DNA of 41,580 nt from Candidatus Roizmanbacteria bacterium (GCA_024654535.1 JANLHL010000038.1:1-41580); one strand, 5' to 3'. Positions 27,749 to 36,393 are shown, counted from the stretch's first letter. Numbers and translations: made by a program. Notes: a model not told the origin generated them from the sequence alone.

Positions 27749-27865
27749 CCACTTCGCTCTATCGAGCTTCGTTAGGGACACCACTTCTAGAATATTTTTC
27801 TAGTCTAGAAAAATAAAAGGTGCTGTGCACCTAACGTAGTCCCGATATTAATCGGGACGAAGTGG
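27749..27865. repeat. Nested inverted repeats downstream of ssrA (CCACTTCG/CGAAGTGG, CGTTAGG/CCTAACG, TATTTTTCTAG-t-CTAGAAAAATA, GTCCCGAT-ATTA-ATCGGGAC)
   Basis: Arms read directly: 27749-27756/27858-27865; 27770-27776/27830-27836; 27793-27803/27805-27815; 27839-27846/27851-27858. Confidence 0.75.
27811..27832 (-). terminator. Intrinsic terminator of ssrA (minus strand: AGGTGC-ACA-GCACCT-TTTATTT)
   Basis: 6-bp GC-rich stem followed by a T-rich tract on the minus strand. Confidence 0.65.
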
Positions 27866-28244
27866 TGGAGATGCCCGGAGTTGAACCGGGGTGCATAAAA
27901 GAAAAGCGAACAGACTTTTATTGAGCAAGTTTCAGTTTCGATTACTCAAAACAGGTGAAATCATTTTATCTTGGTGCTTGCACGATAGATTTCTTCTCTT
28001 GCAAGTCCGAAAGCCGAAGGTTTTCGCCACAGCTTGTGTATCGGCGTAAACAGTGTGACGTCTTAGCAAGCTAAGAAAGACAACTTCGTTTACGCTGTTG
28101 CGTAAGCGAATTGCATACCAGAGAAGTATTCTCTAGCTGCTGCTGCCTCTTCTGCTTCATTATTTGCAGTTGTTGTACTATTTAACGCAATAGATTCGAC
28201 TTGCAGTCCGAACGTATTCTTCCATGTCGATGCCCGACATCCCC
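27863..28244 (-). ncRNA. ssrA: tmRNA; tag ORF (28167-28090) encodes ANNEAEEAAAAREYFSGMQFAYATA*
   Basis: Minus-strand 5' GGGGATGTCGGGCATCGACATGG... and 3' ...GGTTCAACTCCGGGCATCTCCACCA; acceptor GGGGAUG pairs with CAUCUCC; smpB adjacent on the same strand. Confidence 0.92.
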
Positions 28245-28288
28245 AATAATGTATGAAACTCCAATATCCAATGTCAAATATCCAACAC

Positions 28289-28738
28289 CTACCGTTTTAG
28301 GTATTCTTTCAATTGTTCTTTTTCACGACGTTTTATGGTACGTGTTTTTTCAACACTTTTTATTTGATACTGTTTTCTACCCTTTGAAAGAGCTATCTGA
28401 ACCTTTATAAAACTGTGACTAGTATAGCATTTTAATGGGACGATTGTCAAGTTCTGGCGCTCCGTAAGCTTGGTTCTGAGCCGTGAAAGTTCTTTTCGGG
28501 ATAAAAGCAGCTTGCGGCTCCTATCTGGTTCATAGAGATCATCCTTTGTATACGCATAGAGAGGAATATTTGTGTTAATTAAAAACAGCTCATCACCCAA
28601 AAACTTAACATACGACCCCATAAAATTAAGGCGACCATTTTTTACCGACTTCACCTCCGGCCCGGTTAAAACAATACCAGCTTCATATTTGTCTAAAATG
28701 TCATATTCACGAAAGGCTAAACGATTTACTATTTCCAT
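28289..28738 (-). CDS. smpB: SsrA-binding protein
   Basis: MEIVNRLAFREYDILDKYEAGIVLTGPEVKSVKNGRLNFMGSYVKF...TIVPLKCYTSHSFIKVQIALSKGRKQY. Start at 28738. Confidence 0.93.
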   Translation of the reverse strand: MEIVNRLAFREYDILDKYEAGIVLTGPEVKSVKNGRLNFMGSYVKFLGDELFLINTNIPLYAYTKDDLYEPDRSRKLLLSRKELSRLRTKLTERQNLTIVPLKCYTSHSFIKVQIALSKGRKQYQIKSVEKTRTIKRREKEQLKEYLKR

Positions 28739-28781
28739 ATCTATATTGTAACATTCAAGTGCCAGCGGTATACTCAAGTCC

Positions 28782-29561
28782 ATGATGCAGGCAATTTTAT
28801 TGGGTATTGTTGAGGGATTAACAGAATTTTTACCAGTGTCTTCAACAGCGCACCTTATTATAGTTGCACACATTGTTCATATAACGCAAAGCGAGTACTG
28901 GAAATTCTTTGAGGTATTTATACAAGGAGGGGCTATATGTGCTGTCGGTGTGTCATTTTTCAAGTCGCTCATCGATAAAAAACTACTCATGAAGCTTGCT
29001 GCTAGTTTTTTTCCAACAGCTGTCGTTGGCTTTGTGCTGTATAAGGTAATCAAAACCATTTTTTTTGAAAGCACAGGATTAATTGCCTTTATGCTCATTG
29101 CGGTTGGTTTTATATTTTTGCTTGTGGAGTGGGCAATTCGCACAAAAAGGATTCGTCTTACAAAAGACATAATATCTCTCACGTGGCGCGATGCGGTTAT
29201 CATAGGCCTCGCGCAATCTATAGCGGTAGTCCCAGGGGTTTCTCGTGCGGGCGCAGTAATTGTTGCGGCACTATTATTGGGTTATCGCAGAAAATCAGCT
29301 GCTCTGTATTCATTTCTGCTTGCTGTGCCGACTATCATAGCTGCGGCAGGATATGATCTATTAAAAACAGATACGAGTATTATTTTTTCAAATAGTGGCA
29401 CAAGTGTTATTGGGCTTGTTGTTGCGTTTATCACCGCTTATATAGTGGTAAAGTGGTTTATTGGTTATATTCAACAGAATACGCTCGAGTTATTTGCCTG
29501 GTATCGCATAGCGTTGGGTATGGGTGTATATGCTATGCGTGTTTTTGGACTTTGGTACTAG
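28782..29561 (+). CDS. uppP: Undecaprenyl-diphosphatase
   Basis: GIVEGLTEFLPVSSTAHLIIV and AVVPGVSRAGAVIVAALLLGYRRKSAALYSFLLAVPTI. Confidence 0.93.
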   Translation: MMQAILLGIVEGLTEFLPVSSTAHLIIVAHIVHITQSEYWKFFEVFIQGGAICAVGVSFFKSLIDKKLLMKLAASFFPTAVVGFVLYKVIKTIFFESTGLIAFMLIAVGFIFLLVEWAIRTKRIRLTKDIISLTWRDAVIIGLAQSIAVVPGVSRAGAVIVAALLLGYRRKSAALYSFLLAVPTIIAAAGYDLLKTDTSIIFSNSGTSVIGLVVAFITAYIVVKWFIGYIQQNTLELFAWYRIALGMGVYAMRVFGLWY

Positions 29562-30765
29562 CCCAGTTTTTGAGGGCTGTTTGTGTTTTTCTATAATTCG
29601 CAAGAGGTGTGAAACCAACCAAAGAAGAAATGCCATGTCCATATAATGGTTTGTATCGTTTTAATACTGTATTTTCTTGATAAAAATCGCCCACAGCTCC
29701 TCCATCGTCGGTATGTACATAACAGTAAAAGGCTACCTTTTCTTTTTCACATATTGTTTGTATGAGGGGAAGTAGCTCGTGTACTTTTATGCGAATTAAG
29801 CTGCCACTGCCAAGAGCAATACAAACAGGCTTTTTCTTATCAAAGGCAAGTATAAATCCGCTGATGTTTTTGGCTGGCGTATCGTTCCAATGGGCATGAG
29901 TAGCATTTTTTGCGGTGAGTAGTGCTATTGGATATATCACCCCTATAGTTGTCGCTTTTTCAAGATAAGAAAGCGTTGTTTTTGGTTGTACGATTTTCAT
30001 GTGCAGTGTGTTGTTTGTATTTTCAACTACCACAGAGCGGACAATGGGCGAGGAATTATTTTTTGCAAAGTGAATGCTTTTTACATTTTCACGAAAAGAC
30101 TCCTCTGCATATTTTTTTTGCAAAGCGTTACGGAAGAAGGAGGTATTTTTTAACCCTTGATTGAAGCCGGGGACAGAGGCAGTGGTTGTTATTAAAAGAG
30201 TTTGTAGCTGTTTTTGAGAAACACTGCGGTGGGTAGTGATTTTTTTTTGATACCCCAAGAGGTAATTAGAAGCCCATGCCATAGTTCGAAACCCGCTTAT
30301 TGACAGTGTACGAAGCGCCTTTTTTGCAAAATGCGTGTCTTGCATAGATGTGGCTATCGTTTTTTTATCTATCTGAAATGGCATGAACGGTATAGGGATA
30401 TGGTTTCGGTACACAACCGTATGCACAGAAGAGGGAAAAAATGCATACGTCTGAGAGTAGACGTCTGCAGGGTTGATTTTTTTCTGTGCAAAGCGATATG
30501 CAAACAATGCACGGAGTGGTGCAAGAGAGGCTCCTAACGCCACCGTAAGACCTATGACGAGCTGGTATGGCAAATAGTGGAGGACACTCATTACAGTACT
30601 AGTCTGTAAAATTTTGCCGAAAAAAATACGATTGTGCAGAAATAGCTCACTCAATTTTCTAAAAGATTTTTCAACACTCTTGGGCAGAGGTATATAAAGG
30701 GAAGATTCTTCAGTGAGCGTATGGATTTTTTCTGACAATTTATGAATAGTAAGTTTTTTTTCCAT
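29533..30765 (-). CDS. Hypothetical protein (~410 aa), divergent to the debranching-enzyme-like gene
   Basis: Intact ORF from MEKKLTIHKL; hydrophobic stretch VIGLTVALGASLAPLRALFAYRF; no family recognised. Confidence 0.6.
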   Translation of the reverse strand: MEKKLTIHKLSEKIHTLTEESSLYIPLPKSVEKSFRKLSELFLHNRIFFGKILQTSTVMSVLHYLPYQLVIGLTVALGASLAPLRALFAYRFAQKKINPADVYSQTYAFFPSSVHTVVYRNHIPIPFMPFQIDKKTIATSMQDTHFAKKALRTLSISGFRTMAWASNYLLGYQKKITTHRSVSQKQLQTLLITTTASVPGFNQGLKNTSFFRNALQKKYAEESFRENVKSIHFAKNNSSPIVRSVVVENTNNTLHMKIVQPKTTLSYLEKATTIGVIYPIALLTAKNATHAHWNDTPAKNISGFILAFDKKKPVCIALGSGSLIRIKVHELLPLIQTICEKEKVAFYCYVHTDDGGAVGDFYQENTVLKRYKPLYGHGISSLVGFTPLANYRKTQTALKNWASTKVQKHA

Positions 30766-30789
30766 AGGATCGTTTAGTATTGGTATTGC

Positions 30790-32004
30790 ATGCCTATTAC
30801 AACTGATTATACAAAAGCCGTTTCTATTGCCTCTCGCTCTCTTCGAGCATGCGTGACTCCACAGGGTATTATCGCAGGTACACACCACTTTGTCGACCTG
30901 TGGGCGCGTGACAGCTTGTTTGCAGTGTGGGGTGCTCTAGAAATTGGTGAGTATAGCGCAGTGCGCAATACTATAGATGCATTTTTACATACACAAAGAT
31001 CAGATGGCTTGATTGCACACCGCATACTGCGTGCGCGAGTATCTCCGCTGCGATACTTTGGTGTAATCTCTTATTACAAAAATCCAGTTGCCAATTTTCG
31101 GTCATACCAATCGGGCGGGCTCGTATTGGATGGTGGTTTACTGACTATTATTGCTGTTGCTCGATATGTACGTGCTACGAACGATATACGGTATGTTAAA
31201 AATAGATATAACTCACTCTTTCATGCAATAGAATGGCATTTGAAACGATTTAAAGGAGATGTCCTTTCAGAATGGTATTTGTGTGAATGGATGGATGCAG
31301 TATACAAAAGAGGATCTACACTATACACAAACACTCTTTACGCTAAAGCTTTACATGATATGTCATATTTAGCCCAGACAGTTGGCAAAAAGAGAGATGC
31401 GTATATATTCGAAGGGAAAGCGAATTTCATAGAAAAAAAACTTAATCTGCTTTTTTGGAATGGCACCTATTATGTCGATTGGATTTCTCGCTTTCAAAAA
31501 AAACATGCCTTTTTTAACTCACATGCGAATATGTTGGCGGTGAATTTTAAAATAGCCACGCCTGTACAAGCAAAATCTATATGTACGTACGCGCTCCATA
31601 AATGCGTTGTCGACTTTACTTTAGAGAGCTCTACTCCTCGTTATCCATGGTGGAGGATACCACCCTACAACCATATAGCAGGTATTGGTGATTATCACAA
31701 TGGGTTGCGCTGGTTACAACCAGGAATACACTATGCTCTTGCTCTCTATACTCTTGGAGAGGCGCGACGTGCACAACGAATGATGCGGGTGATTGCGGAG
31801 CATATTAATCATTATGATGGCGTCTACGAAGTTTATGAAAAATCTGGCGAACCAGTACGAAGACTGTTATATAAAGCCGAAGAGCCATTTGCATGGTCAG
31901 CCGGTTTATTTTTATATGCAACTGGCGTGATAATGAAAAGTAAATTGTTTAAACATGACTGTTCTCATGGTACAATAGCTATCAAGAAAGATTGTGAAGG
32001 GTAA
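30790..32004 (+). CDS. Amylo-alpha-1,6-glucosidase / glycogen-debranching-like six-hairpin glycosidase
   Basis: HHFVDLWARDSLFAVWGALEIGEYSAVRNTIDAFLHTQRSDGLIAHRI, VLDGGLLTIIAVARYV, LRWLQPGIHYALALYTLGE. Confidence 0.75.
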   Translation: MPITTDYTKAVSIASRSLRACVTPQGIIAGTHHFVDLWARDSLFAVWGALEIGEYSAVRNTIDAFLHTQRSDGLIAHRILRARVSPLRYFGVISYYKNPVANFRSYQSGGLVLDGGLLTIIAVARYVRATNDIRYVKNRYNSLFHAIEWHLKRFKGDVLSEWYLCEWMDAVYKRGSTLYTNTLYAKALHDMSYLAQTVGKKRDAYIFEGKANFIEKKLNLLFWNGTYYVDWISRFQKKHAFFNSHANMLAVNFKIATPVQAKSICTYALHKCVVDFTLESSTPRYPWWRIPPYNHIAGIGDYHNGLRWLQPGIHYALALYTLGEARRAQRMMRVIAEHINHYDGVYEVYEKSGEPVRRLLYKAEEPFAWSAGLFLYATGVIMKSKLFKHDCSHGTIAIKKDCEG

Positions 32005-32026
32005 GAGTTTTTGCTGATAGTGAAGA

Positions 32027-32045
32027 GCAAATAGCTGATAGCTAA
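32027..32045. repeat. Direct repeat copy 1: GCAAATAGCTGATAGCTAA
   Basis: 17/19 identical to 32562-32580; lies just 5' of tRNA-Phe. Confidence 0.7.
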
Positions 32046-32049
32046 GTTT

Positions 32050-32125
32050 GCCGAGGTAGCCAAGGTGGTCACGGCGGTGGTCTGAAAAACCTCAGATGTG
32101 TGTTCGACTCACACCCTCGGCACCA
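32050..32125 (+). tRNA. tRNA-Phe (anticodon GAA), CCA encoded
   Basis: GCCGAGG/CCTCGGC acceptor, loop CTGAAAA, T arm GTGTG-TTCGACT-CACAC, A-CCA. Confidence 0.9.
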
Positions 32126-32129
32126 AATA

Positions 32130-32578
32130 AGCTATTAGCTTTTAGCAATTAGCTATTAGACAAAACAGTATGTATAAATTTGAGAAATTGGTGGTGTGGC
32201 AAGAATCTCTTATATTAATGCGGTTGGCGTATGCGCTCTGTAGCAAATTGCCAAAGCAAGAGTATGGCAATTTGATAGATCAATTAAGAAGAAGCGCAAC
32301 GTCTATAAATTTGAATATAGCAGAAGGTAGTGGATCAGAGAATGATAGAGAATTTGGTCGTTATTTGTACATCGCAAGAAAATCATTATATGAAGTAGTC
32401 GCTATACTAAAAATAGTAGAAGTTATACATAATATTAATGAACAAGAGATAAAGCTACAGACAGAGAAAGTTGGTAAAATATTGAGCGGCTTGATACGAA
32501 AGATAAAGAGTTGATCTCGAGAATAATTTTGTTTTGTAGTTATAATGTCTGACAGCTAAAAGCAAATCGCTAATAGCT
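32130..32578. mobile_element. Putative small repeat-bounded unit around a four-helix-bundle gene
   Basis: Three collinear inverted blocks: AGCTATTAGC 32130-32139/GCTAATAGCT 32569-32578; TTTTAGC 32140-32146/GCTAAAA 32555-32561; ACAAAACA 32160-32167/TGTTTTGT 32530-32537. Confidence 0.55.
32170..32514 (+). CDS. Four-helix-bundle protein (23S rRNA intervening-sequence protein family)
   Basis: FEKLVVWQESLILMRLAYALCSKLP..EYGNLIDQLRRSATSINLNIAEGSG...EFGRYLYIARKSLYEV. Confidence 0.9.
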   Translation: MYKFEKLVVWQESLILMRLAYALCSKLPKQEYGNLIDQLRRSATSINLNIAEGSGSENDREFGRYLYIARKSLYEVVAILKIVEVIHNINEQEIKLQTEKVGKILSGLIRKIKS

Positions 32579-32580
32579 AA
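32562..32580. repeat. Direct repeat copy 2: GCAAATCGCTAATAGCTAA
   Basis: Pairs with 32027-32045; lies just 5' of tRNA-Gly. Confidence 0.7.
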
Positions 32581-32584
32581 ACAT

Positions 32585-32655
32585 GCGGGGTTAGTATACC
32601 GGTAGTACGTCACCTTGCCAAGGTGAAAGAGCGAGTTCGATTCTCGTACCCCGCT
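32585..32655 (+). tRNA. tRNA-Gly (anticodon GCC), CCA not encoded
   Basis: GCGGGGT/ACCCCGC acceptor, TCACC-TTGCCAA-GGTGA, T arm CGAG-TTCGATT-CTCG. Confidence 0.92.
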
Positions 32656-32914
32656 CACGCGACTTGAATAGGAAGTTCGGTAGATAGGTATTTATTCAAA
32701 AACTGAGATCGTGGGTTTTTTTGTATTACCAGGAAGTATAAAGCAGATATTCAAAGAATATATACATATCCAGTATGCATTATTATAGGTAGTTAAATCA
32801 GGGGTTATTTTTAGTTAATTTGAGTCTATAAAAAGGCTTTGCAATAGATCATTAGGTCCATAATGTAGCATATAATCCATAGCATTTATAGGATAGATAT
32901 GGTTTATTACATAT

Positions 32915-33130
32915 ATGGCAATAAGTAGACCATTCAGAATACTAAAAGAAAATGTTCGACTTATTCGAAGACAAAAAGGCATGTCGCAGATACAGTTAGC
33001 TCTGCTTTGTGATTTAGATAGAACATATATTAGCCAAATTGAAAACGGCTCAGCAAACCCAAGTTTAAACTCGTTGCGCAGACTAGCAAATGCGCTTGAT
33101 GTAAGCCTGTACGAGCTTCTCGATTATTGA
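32915..33130 (+). CDS. XRE-family HTH regulator (71 aa)
   Basis: LKENVRLIRRQKGMSQIQLALLCDLDRTYISQIENGSANPSLNSLRRLANALDVSLYELL. Confidence 0.9.
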   Translation: MAISRPFRILKENVRLIRRQKGMSQIQLALLCDLDRTYISQIENGSANPSLNSLRRLANALDVSLYELLDY

Positions 33131-33175
33131 TTACGATATACCTATCGGTTACTAATCAGAACGGTTTAGATAATA

Positions 33176-34951
33176 TCACTTTACCGTTACACTTTTTGCA
33201 ATATTACGTGGTCGATCTATGTTATTTCCCAACTTTTTAGCCATATAATAGGCAAGAAGCTGTAGAGGTACCACGTGCATAATTGCGCTTGTTTCAGCCT
33301 CTTTTGGTACAGGTATATGTATGTCCATCCCTTCTTCTTTATCAGCGGAGATGCCTATGACCGTTGCGCCACGAGCTTTTACCTCATGCATCGCGTTCAT
33401 CATATCGCTGTATACAGAGTCGCGAGAGAGAGCGGTAACTACGATAACTCCTTTTTCCATGAGCGTAATAGCGTAGTGCTTTAGATCACCTGCAGCAATA
33501 GCGTGTGCGTGTTTATAGGTACCCTCTATAAATTTCACCATACCTTCCCTCACGATTTGCAGATTTTGATATTTACCCATGAGAAAGATATCGTGTTTTT
33601 TTACAAGTATACGTGCTACTTCCTTCAGCTGTTTATGTGTCTCTGGTTTTTGTAAGTAATCACCCATGTCGTGTGACAACTTTTCTAGCTGTTTAAGTGC
33701 GTCAGTCCGTTTATTTGCAACTGTTTTCGCAAGTAAGTATCCCCACGCAATCTGTGATACAAATATCTTGGTAGACATTACGCAGATTTCAGGCCCCGCC
33801 TGTGCCATAAATGCAAAATCAGAGAGCCTACTCATCATGGACCCTGGCATATTCACAAATGATGCTATGACTGCTTTCTTGATTCGTGCATGCTCGATTA
33901 CCTCAAGTACATCTGCGGTTTCACCGCTTTGAGATGGGGCAATGATAAGGTCATCTGGTGTAAAATAGTCGTAGTATTCTTTTGCGTCTGCACCTACTAA
34001 ACCAACGGCATCTATATGTGCGTATTCACGTAAATAAAATGCTATCTGAGCCGCTGCAATTCCTGCAGTGCCAGATCCAACTGCATACACTCTTCGAGCG
34101 CGTTTTATAGCTTGTGCTAGTCGTTCATATTCTTTTGCTGGTTGTTTGAGGAGTGCCGCTATGACCTGCGGATTTTCATGAATTTCTTTGAGCATATAAT
34201 GCTCATAACCCGCTTTGTCTACTTCGCTATGACGAGTCGAAACATGTTCATAGTGCATAGAAATAGATTTTCCTGTTTGTATATCCTGACAGCTAACCTC
34301 TGACTTAGTAGCACGTATGAGTTGTCCATTGTCTACCATATACATGCCATCGACGTATGGTGCAAAGGATAATGTATCAGATGATATATACAGAGTCCCA
34401 TTTTTTGTGTTTCTGCCAACTACCAAAGGTGAACCATTTCGTGCAGCGATTATTTCTCCTTCTGTAGTAATAAGAGCTATGGTATTTCTACCAGAAAGCT
34501 GCTTAAAAGCTTGTTTTACTGCATCAAGTAGTGATGTAGTCTTCGTTTGTTCGTATTCGATCAATCTCACGATAACTTCTGTATCTGTTTCTGTATGAAA
34601 TGTGTAACCAAGCTGAAACAATTGTTTTTGTAATTCTTTATAATTTTCGACAATACCATTTTGGGCAAGTGCAAATGATTTATCGGTCGAAAAATGTGGG
34701 TGTGCGTTGCGTTGTGTCACTCGTCCATGCGTAGCCCAACGAGTATGTCCTAGTCCAGCGTGAGACGACGGTAATGTGAGCGCTTTTTCTACGTCTCCAA
34801 TTGGTCCCACTTGTTTTACTACTGTAAGCGTATGTTTCGCTGCGACTGCAATTCCCCATGAATCGTATCCTCGATATTCAAGTCGTTTGAGTCCGCGAAC
34901 TATCATTTCAGAAGCGTTACTATCCCCAATATAACCAAATATTCCACACAT
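33176..34951 (-). CDS. glmS: Glutamine--fructose-6-phosphate aminotransferase
   Basis: MCGIFGYIG, GLKRLEYRGYDSWGIA, GHTRWATHG, AQNGIVENYKELQ, APSQSGETADVLEV, PRNIAKSVTVK C-terminus. Start placed at the catalytic Cys Met (34951). Confidence 0.96.
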   Translation of the reverse strand: MCGIFGYIGDSNASEMIVRGLKRLEYRGYDSWGIAVAAKHTLTVVKQVGPIGDVEKALTLPSSHAGLGHTRWATHGRVTQRNAHPHFSTDKSFALAQNGIVENYKELQKQLFQLGYTFHTETDTEVIVRLIEYEQTKTTSLLDAVKQAFKQLSGRNTIALITTEGEIIAARNGSPLVVGRNTKNGTLYISSDTLSFAPYVDGMYMVDNGQLIRATKSEVSCQDIQTGKSISMHYEHVSTRHSEVDKAGYEHYMLKEIHENPQVIAALLKQPAKEYERLAQAIKRARRVYAVGSGTAGIAAAQIAFYLREYAHIDAVGLVGADAKEYYDYFTPDDLIIAPSQSGETADVLEVIEHARIKKAVIASFVNMPGSMMSRLSDFAFMAQAGPEICVMSTKIFVSQIAWGYLLAKTVANKRTDALKQLEKLSHDMGDYLQKPETHKQLKEVARILVKKHDIFLMGKYQNLQIVREGMVKFIEGTYKHAHAIAAGDLKHYAITLMEKGVIVVTALSRDSVYSDMMNAMHEVKARGATVIGISADKEEGMDIHIPVPKEAETSAIMHVVPLQLLAYYMAKKLGNNIDRPRNIAKSVTVK

Positions 34952-35113
34952 ATAAATTTTTAAATTAGTAATGGTGCGCATGTATGCGCACGCTCCGCAT
35001 GATAGGGAAGAAACTGTTTTGAGTTTCCTTTGTCCCGTCTATTACTAAACGGTTTTGAGAAACACATAAAGACAAACAGCAAAATGCCTAAGGGTTTCCG
35101 CAGATTCTTCACA

Positions 35114-35224
35114 TTCAAATTATTGAACATGAGTCCGATTCTCACCACGTTCATGTTATTTTGCTGAACGTGACAAGCCCTTTCCTCGTATTCCCACGTT
35201 CATGTACTATCACTGAATGTGGGA
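35114..35224. repeat. Three tandem hairpins with TTCA..TGAA-type stems upstream of glmS
   Basis: TTCAA-ATTA-TTGAA (~35114-35127); CACGTTCA 35146-35153/TGAACGTG 35165-35172; TCCCACGTTCA 35192-35202/TGAATGTGGGA 35214-35224 (one G-T pair). Confidence 0.65.
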
Positions 35225-35439
35225 CCACACGCCGAAATTTAATTTTTTAAATTCTTCCACATCAAAGAGCTATGGGTATAGGATACCACACTGGAATATC
35301 CAATATCAAATAACCCGTCTTCGCCTCGCTGAAGGTCGTCAAAGACGATCGAAAGCGGGCTTCGCACACTTTCCAGATTCGGCGGGCAAGCCAATAATTA
35401 GTATTAAAGGGGGGAGAGTTGGCATTAGGCGGTACGTTG

Positions 35440-35511
35440 TGCACCCGCTTGGGATCGAACCAAGGACCCCCACTTTATAAGAGTGATGCTCTACCACTGA
35501 GCTACGGGTGC
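35440..35511 (-). tRNA. tRNA-Ile (anticodon UAU), CCA not encoded
   Basis: Minus strand GCACCCGTAGCTCAGTGGTAGAGCATCACTCTTATAAAGTGG...CTTGGTTCGATCCCAAGCGGGTGCA; loop CTTATAA. Confidence 0.88.
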
Positions 35512-35567
35512 GTACACGTTTTATTTTACCATGGAAATTCCAAAGTACTGAAAAATCTGTGTATCTG

Positions 35568-35639
35568 TGCCCCCTGAGCGAATCGGACGCTCATCTATGG
35601 TTCCGGAAACCATCACTCTATCCATTAAGCTAAGGGGGC
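35568..35639 (-). tRNA. tRNA-Arg (anticodon CCG), CCA not encoded
   Basis: Minus strand GCCCCCT...ATGGT-TTCCGGA-ACCAT...GAGCG-TCCGATT-CGCTC-AGGGGGC-A. Confidence 0.9.
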
Positions 35640-35721
35640 ACAATGGGTTGTATTATAACGCAAACTGTTTCTGTTGTATCAAACTGTAAGTCGAAAGAGA
35701 TACTCATGATAAAATAGTAGT

Positions 35722-36393
35722 ATGCAACACGATAAGACGATAATTTTTGCAAGACATGGTGAAACAAATTTTAATATCAATAAGCAAATACAAGACCCTA
35801 TAGAGCCTTATTTAACTACAAAAGGGCATATGCAAGCTCAGTCTGTTGGAAAAAAAATAAAAGAACAAGGATGGCAATTTGATAGCGTCTTTTGTGCAGA
35901 TACAACGAGAACGAAGGAGACCCTTACTGATATAGATTTACCAAATGTAACTAAAAACAATAGTATCCATATTACACAGTTCCTAAATGAGCGATTTCAC
36001 AAAGAGCTAGTTGGAAAGAACAAAGATAACGTAAGTGCTTTAGTTGGGGTTATAAAAGATAGGCTTTCATGGGAGCTGTATTTTGAAGGCACTGATAAGT
36101 CTATTCTGACAGGAAGATTTCCCAATAATGAAACTTTACAAAATGTACAAACACGAGTTGAAAAATTGATGATACAGATATATAAATCAACGGCTTATTA
36201 TATACTGCTAATAGGTAGCTCAATAATAAATCAGTATATATTGGAATATATGCAGTATGGATCGATTGGTAATCAGCAAGTAAGGGATTTCAAAACTGGT
36301 CAGATATTAGATTTCCAAAAGAATAATGAATTGAGAATGGTTACTCTCGATGGGAATAATAAGATAAAGATTATTGAATCTATAGATTTATAG
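35722..36393 (+). CDS. Histidine phosphatase (phosphoglycerate mutase) family protein
   Basis: TIIFARHGETNFNINKQIQDPIEPYLTTKGHMQAQSVGKKI...FDSVFCADTTRTKET. Confidence 0.85.
   Translation: MQHDKTIIFARHGETNFNINKQIQDPIEPYLTTKGHMQAQSVGKKIKEQGWQFDSVFCADTTRTKETLTDIDLPNVTKNNSIHITQFLNERFHKELVGKNKDNVSALVGVIKDRLSWELYFEGTDKSILTGRFPNNETLQNVQTRVEKLMIQIYKSTAYYILLIGSSIINQYILEYMQYGSIGNQQVRDFKTGQILDFQKNNELRMVTLDGNNKIKIIESIDL

Noticed and set aside
27596-27784. ORF of 62 aa on the minus strand
   Set aside because: Lies in the repeat-rich spacer near ssrA; no recognisable domain or support.
28261-28288. CCAATATCCAATGTCAAATATCCAA tract, similar to 35299-35316
   Set aside because: Too short and AT-rich to call a repeat family from one window; a genome-wide count would be needed.
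28201-28410. ORF of 69 aa on the plus strand
   Set aside because: Overlaps the ssrA 5' end and smpB on the opposite strand; considered spurious.
32455-32658. ORF of 67 aa on the minus strand (MSGVRESNSLFHLG...)
   Set aside because: Antisense to tRNA-Gly and the four-helix-bundle gene; typical tRNA-derived false ORF.
34960-35154. ORF of 64 aa on the minus strand upstream of glmS
   Set aside because: Crosses the hairpin array; no family or clear RBS. Could be a gene remnant, not supportable.
35217-35480. ORF of 87 aa on the plus strand
   Set aside because: Its end (HPLGIEPRTPTL) is the antisense translation of the tRNA-Ile gene; no RBS or family.
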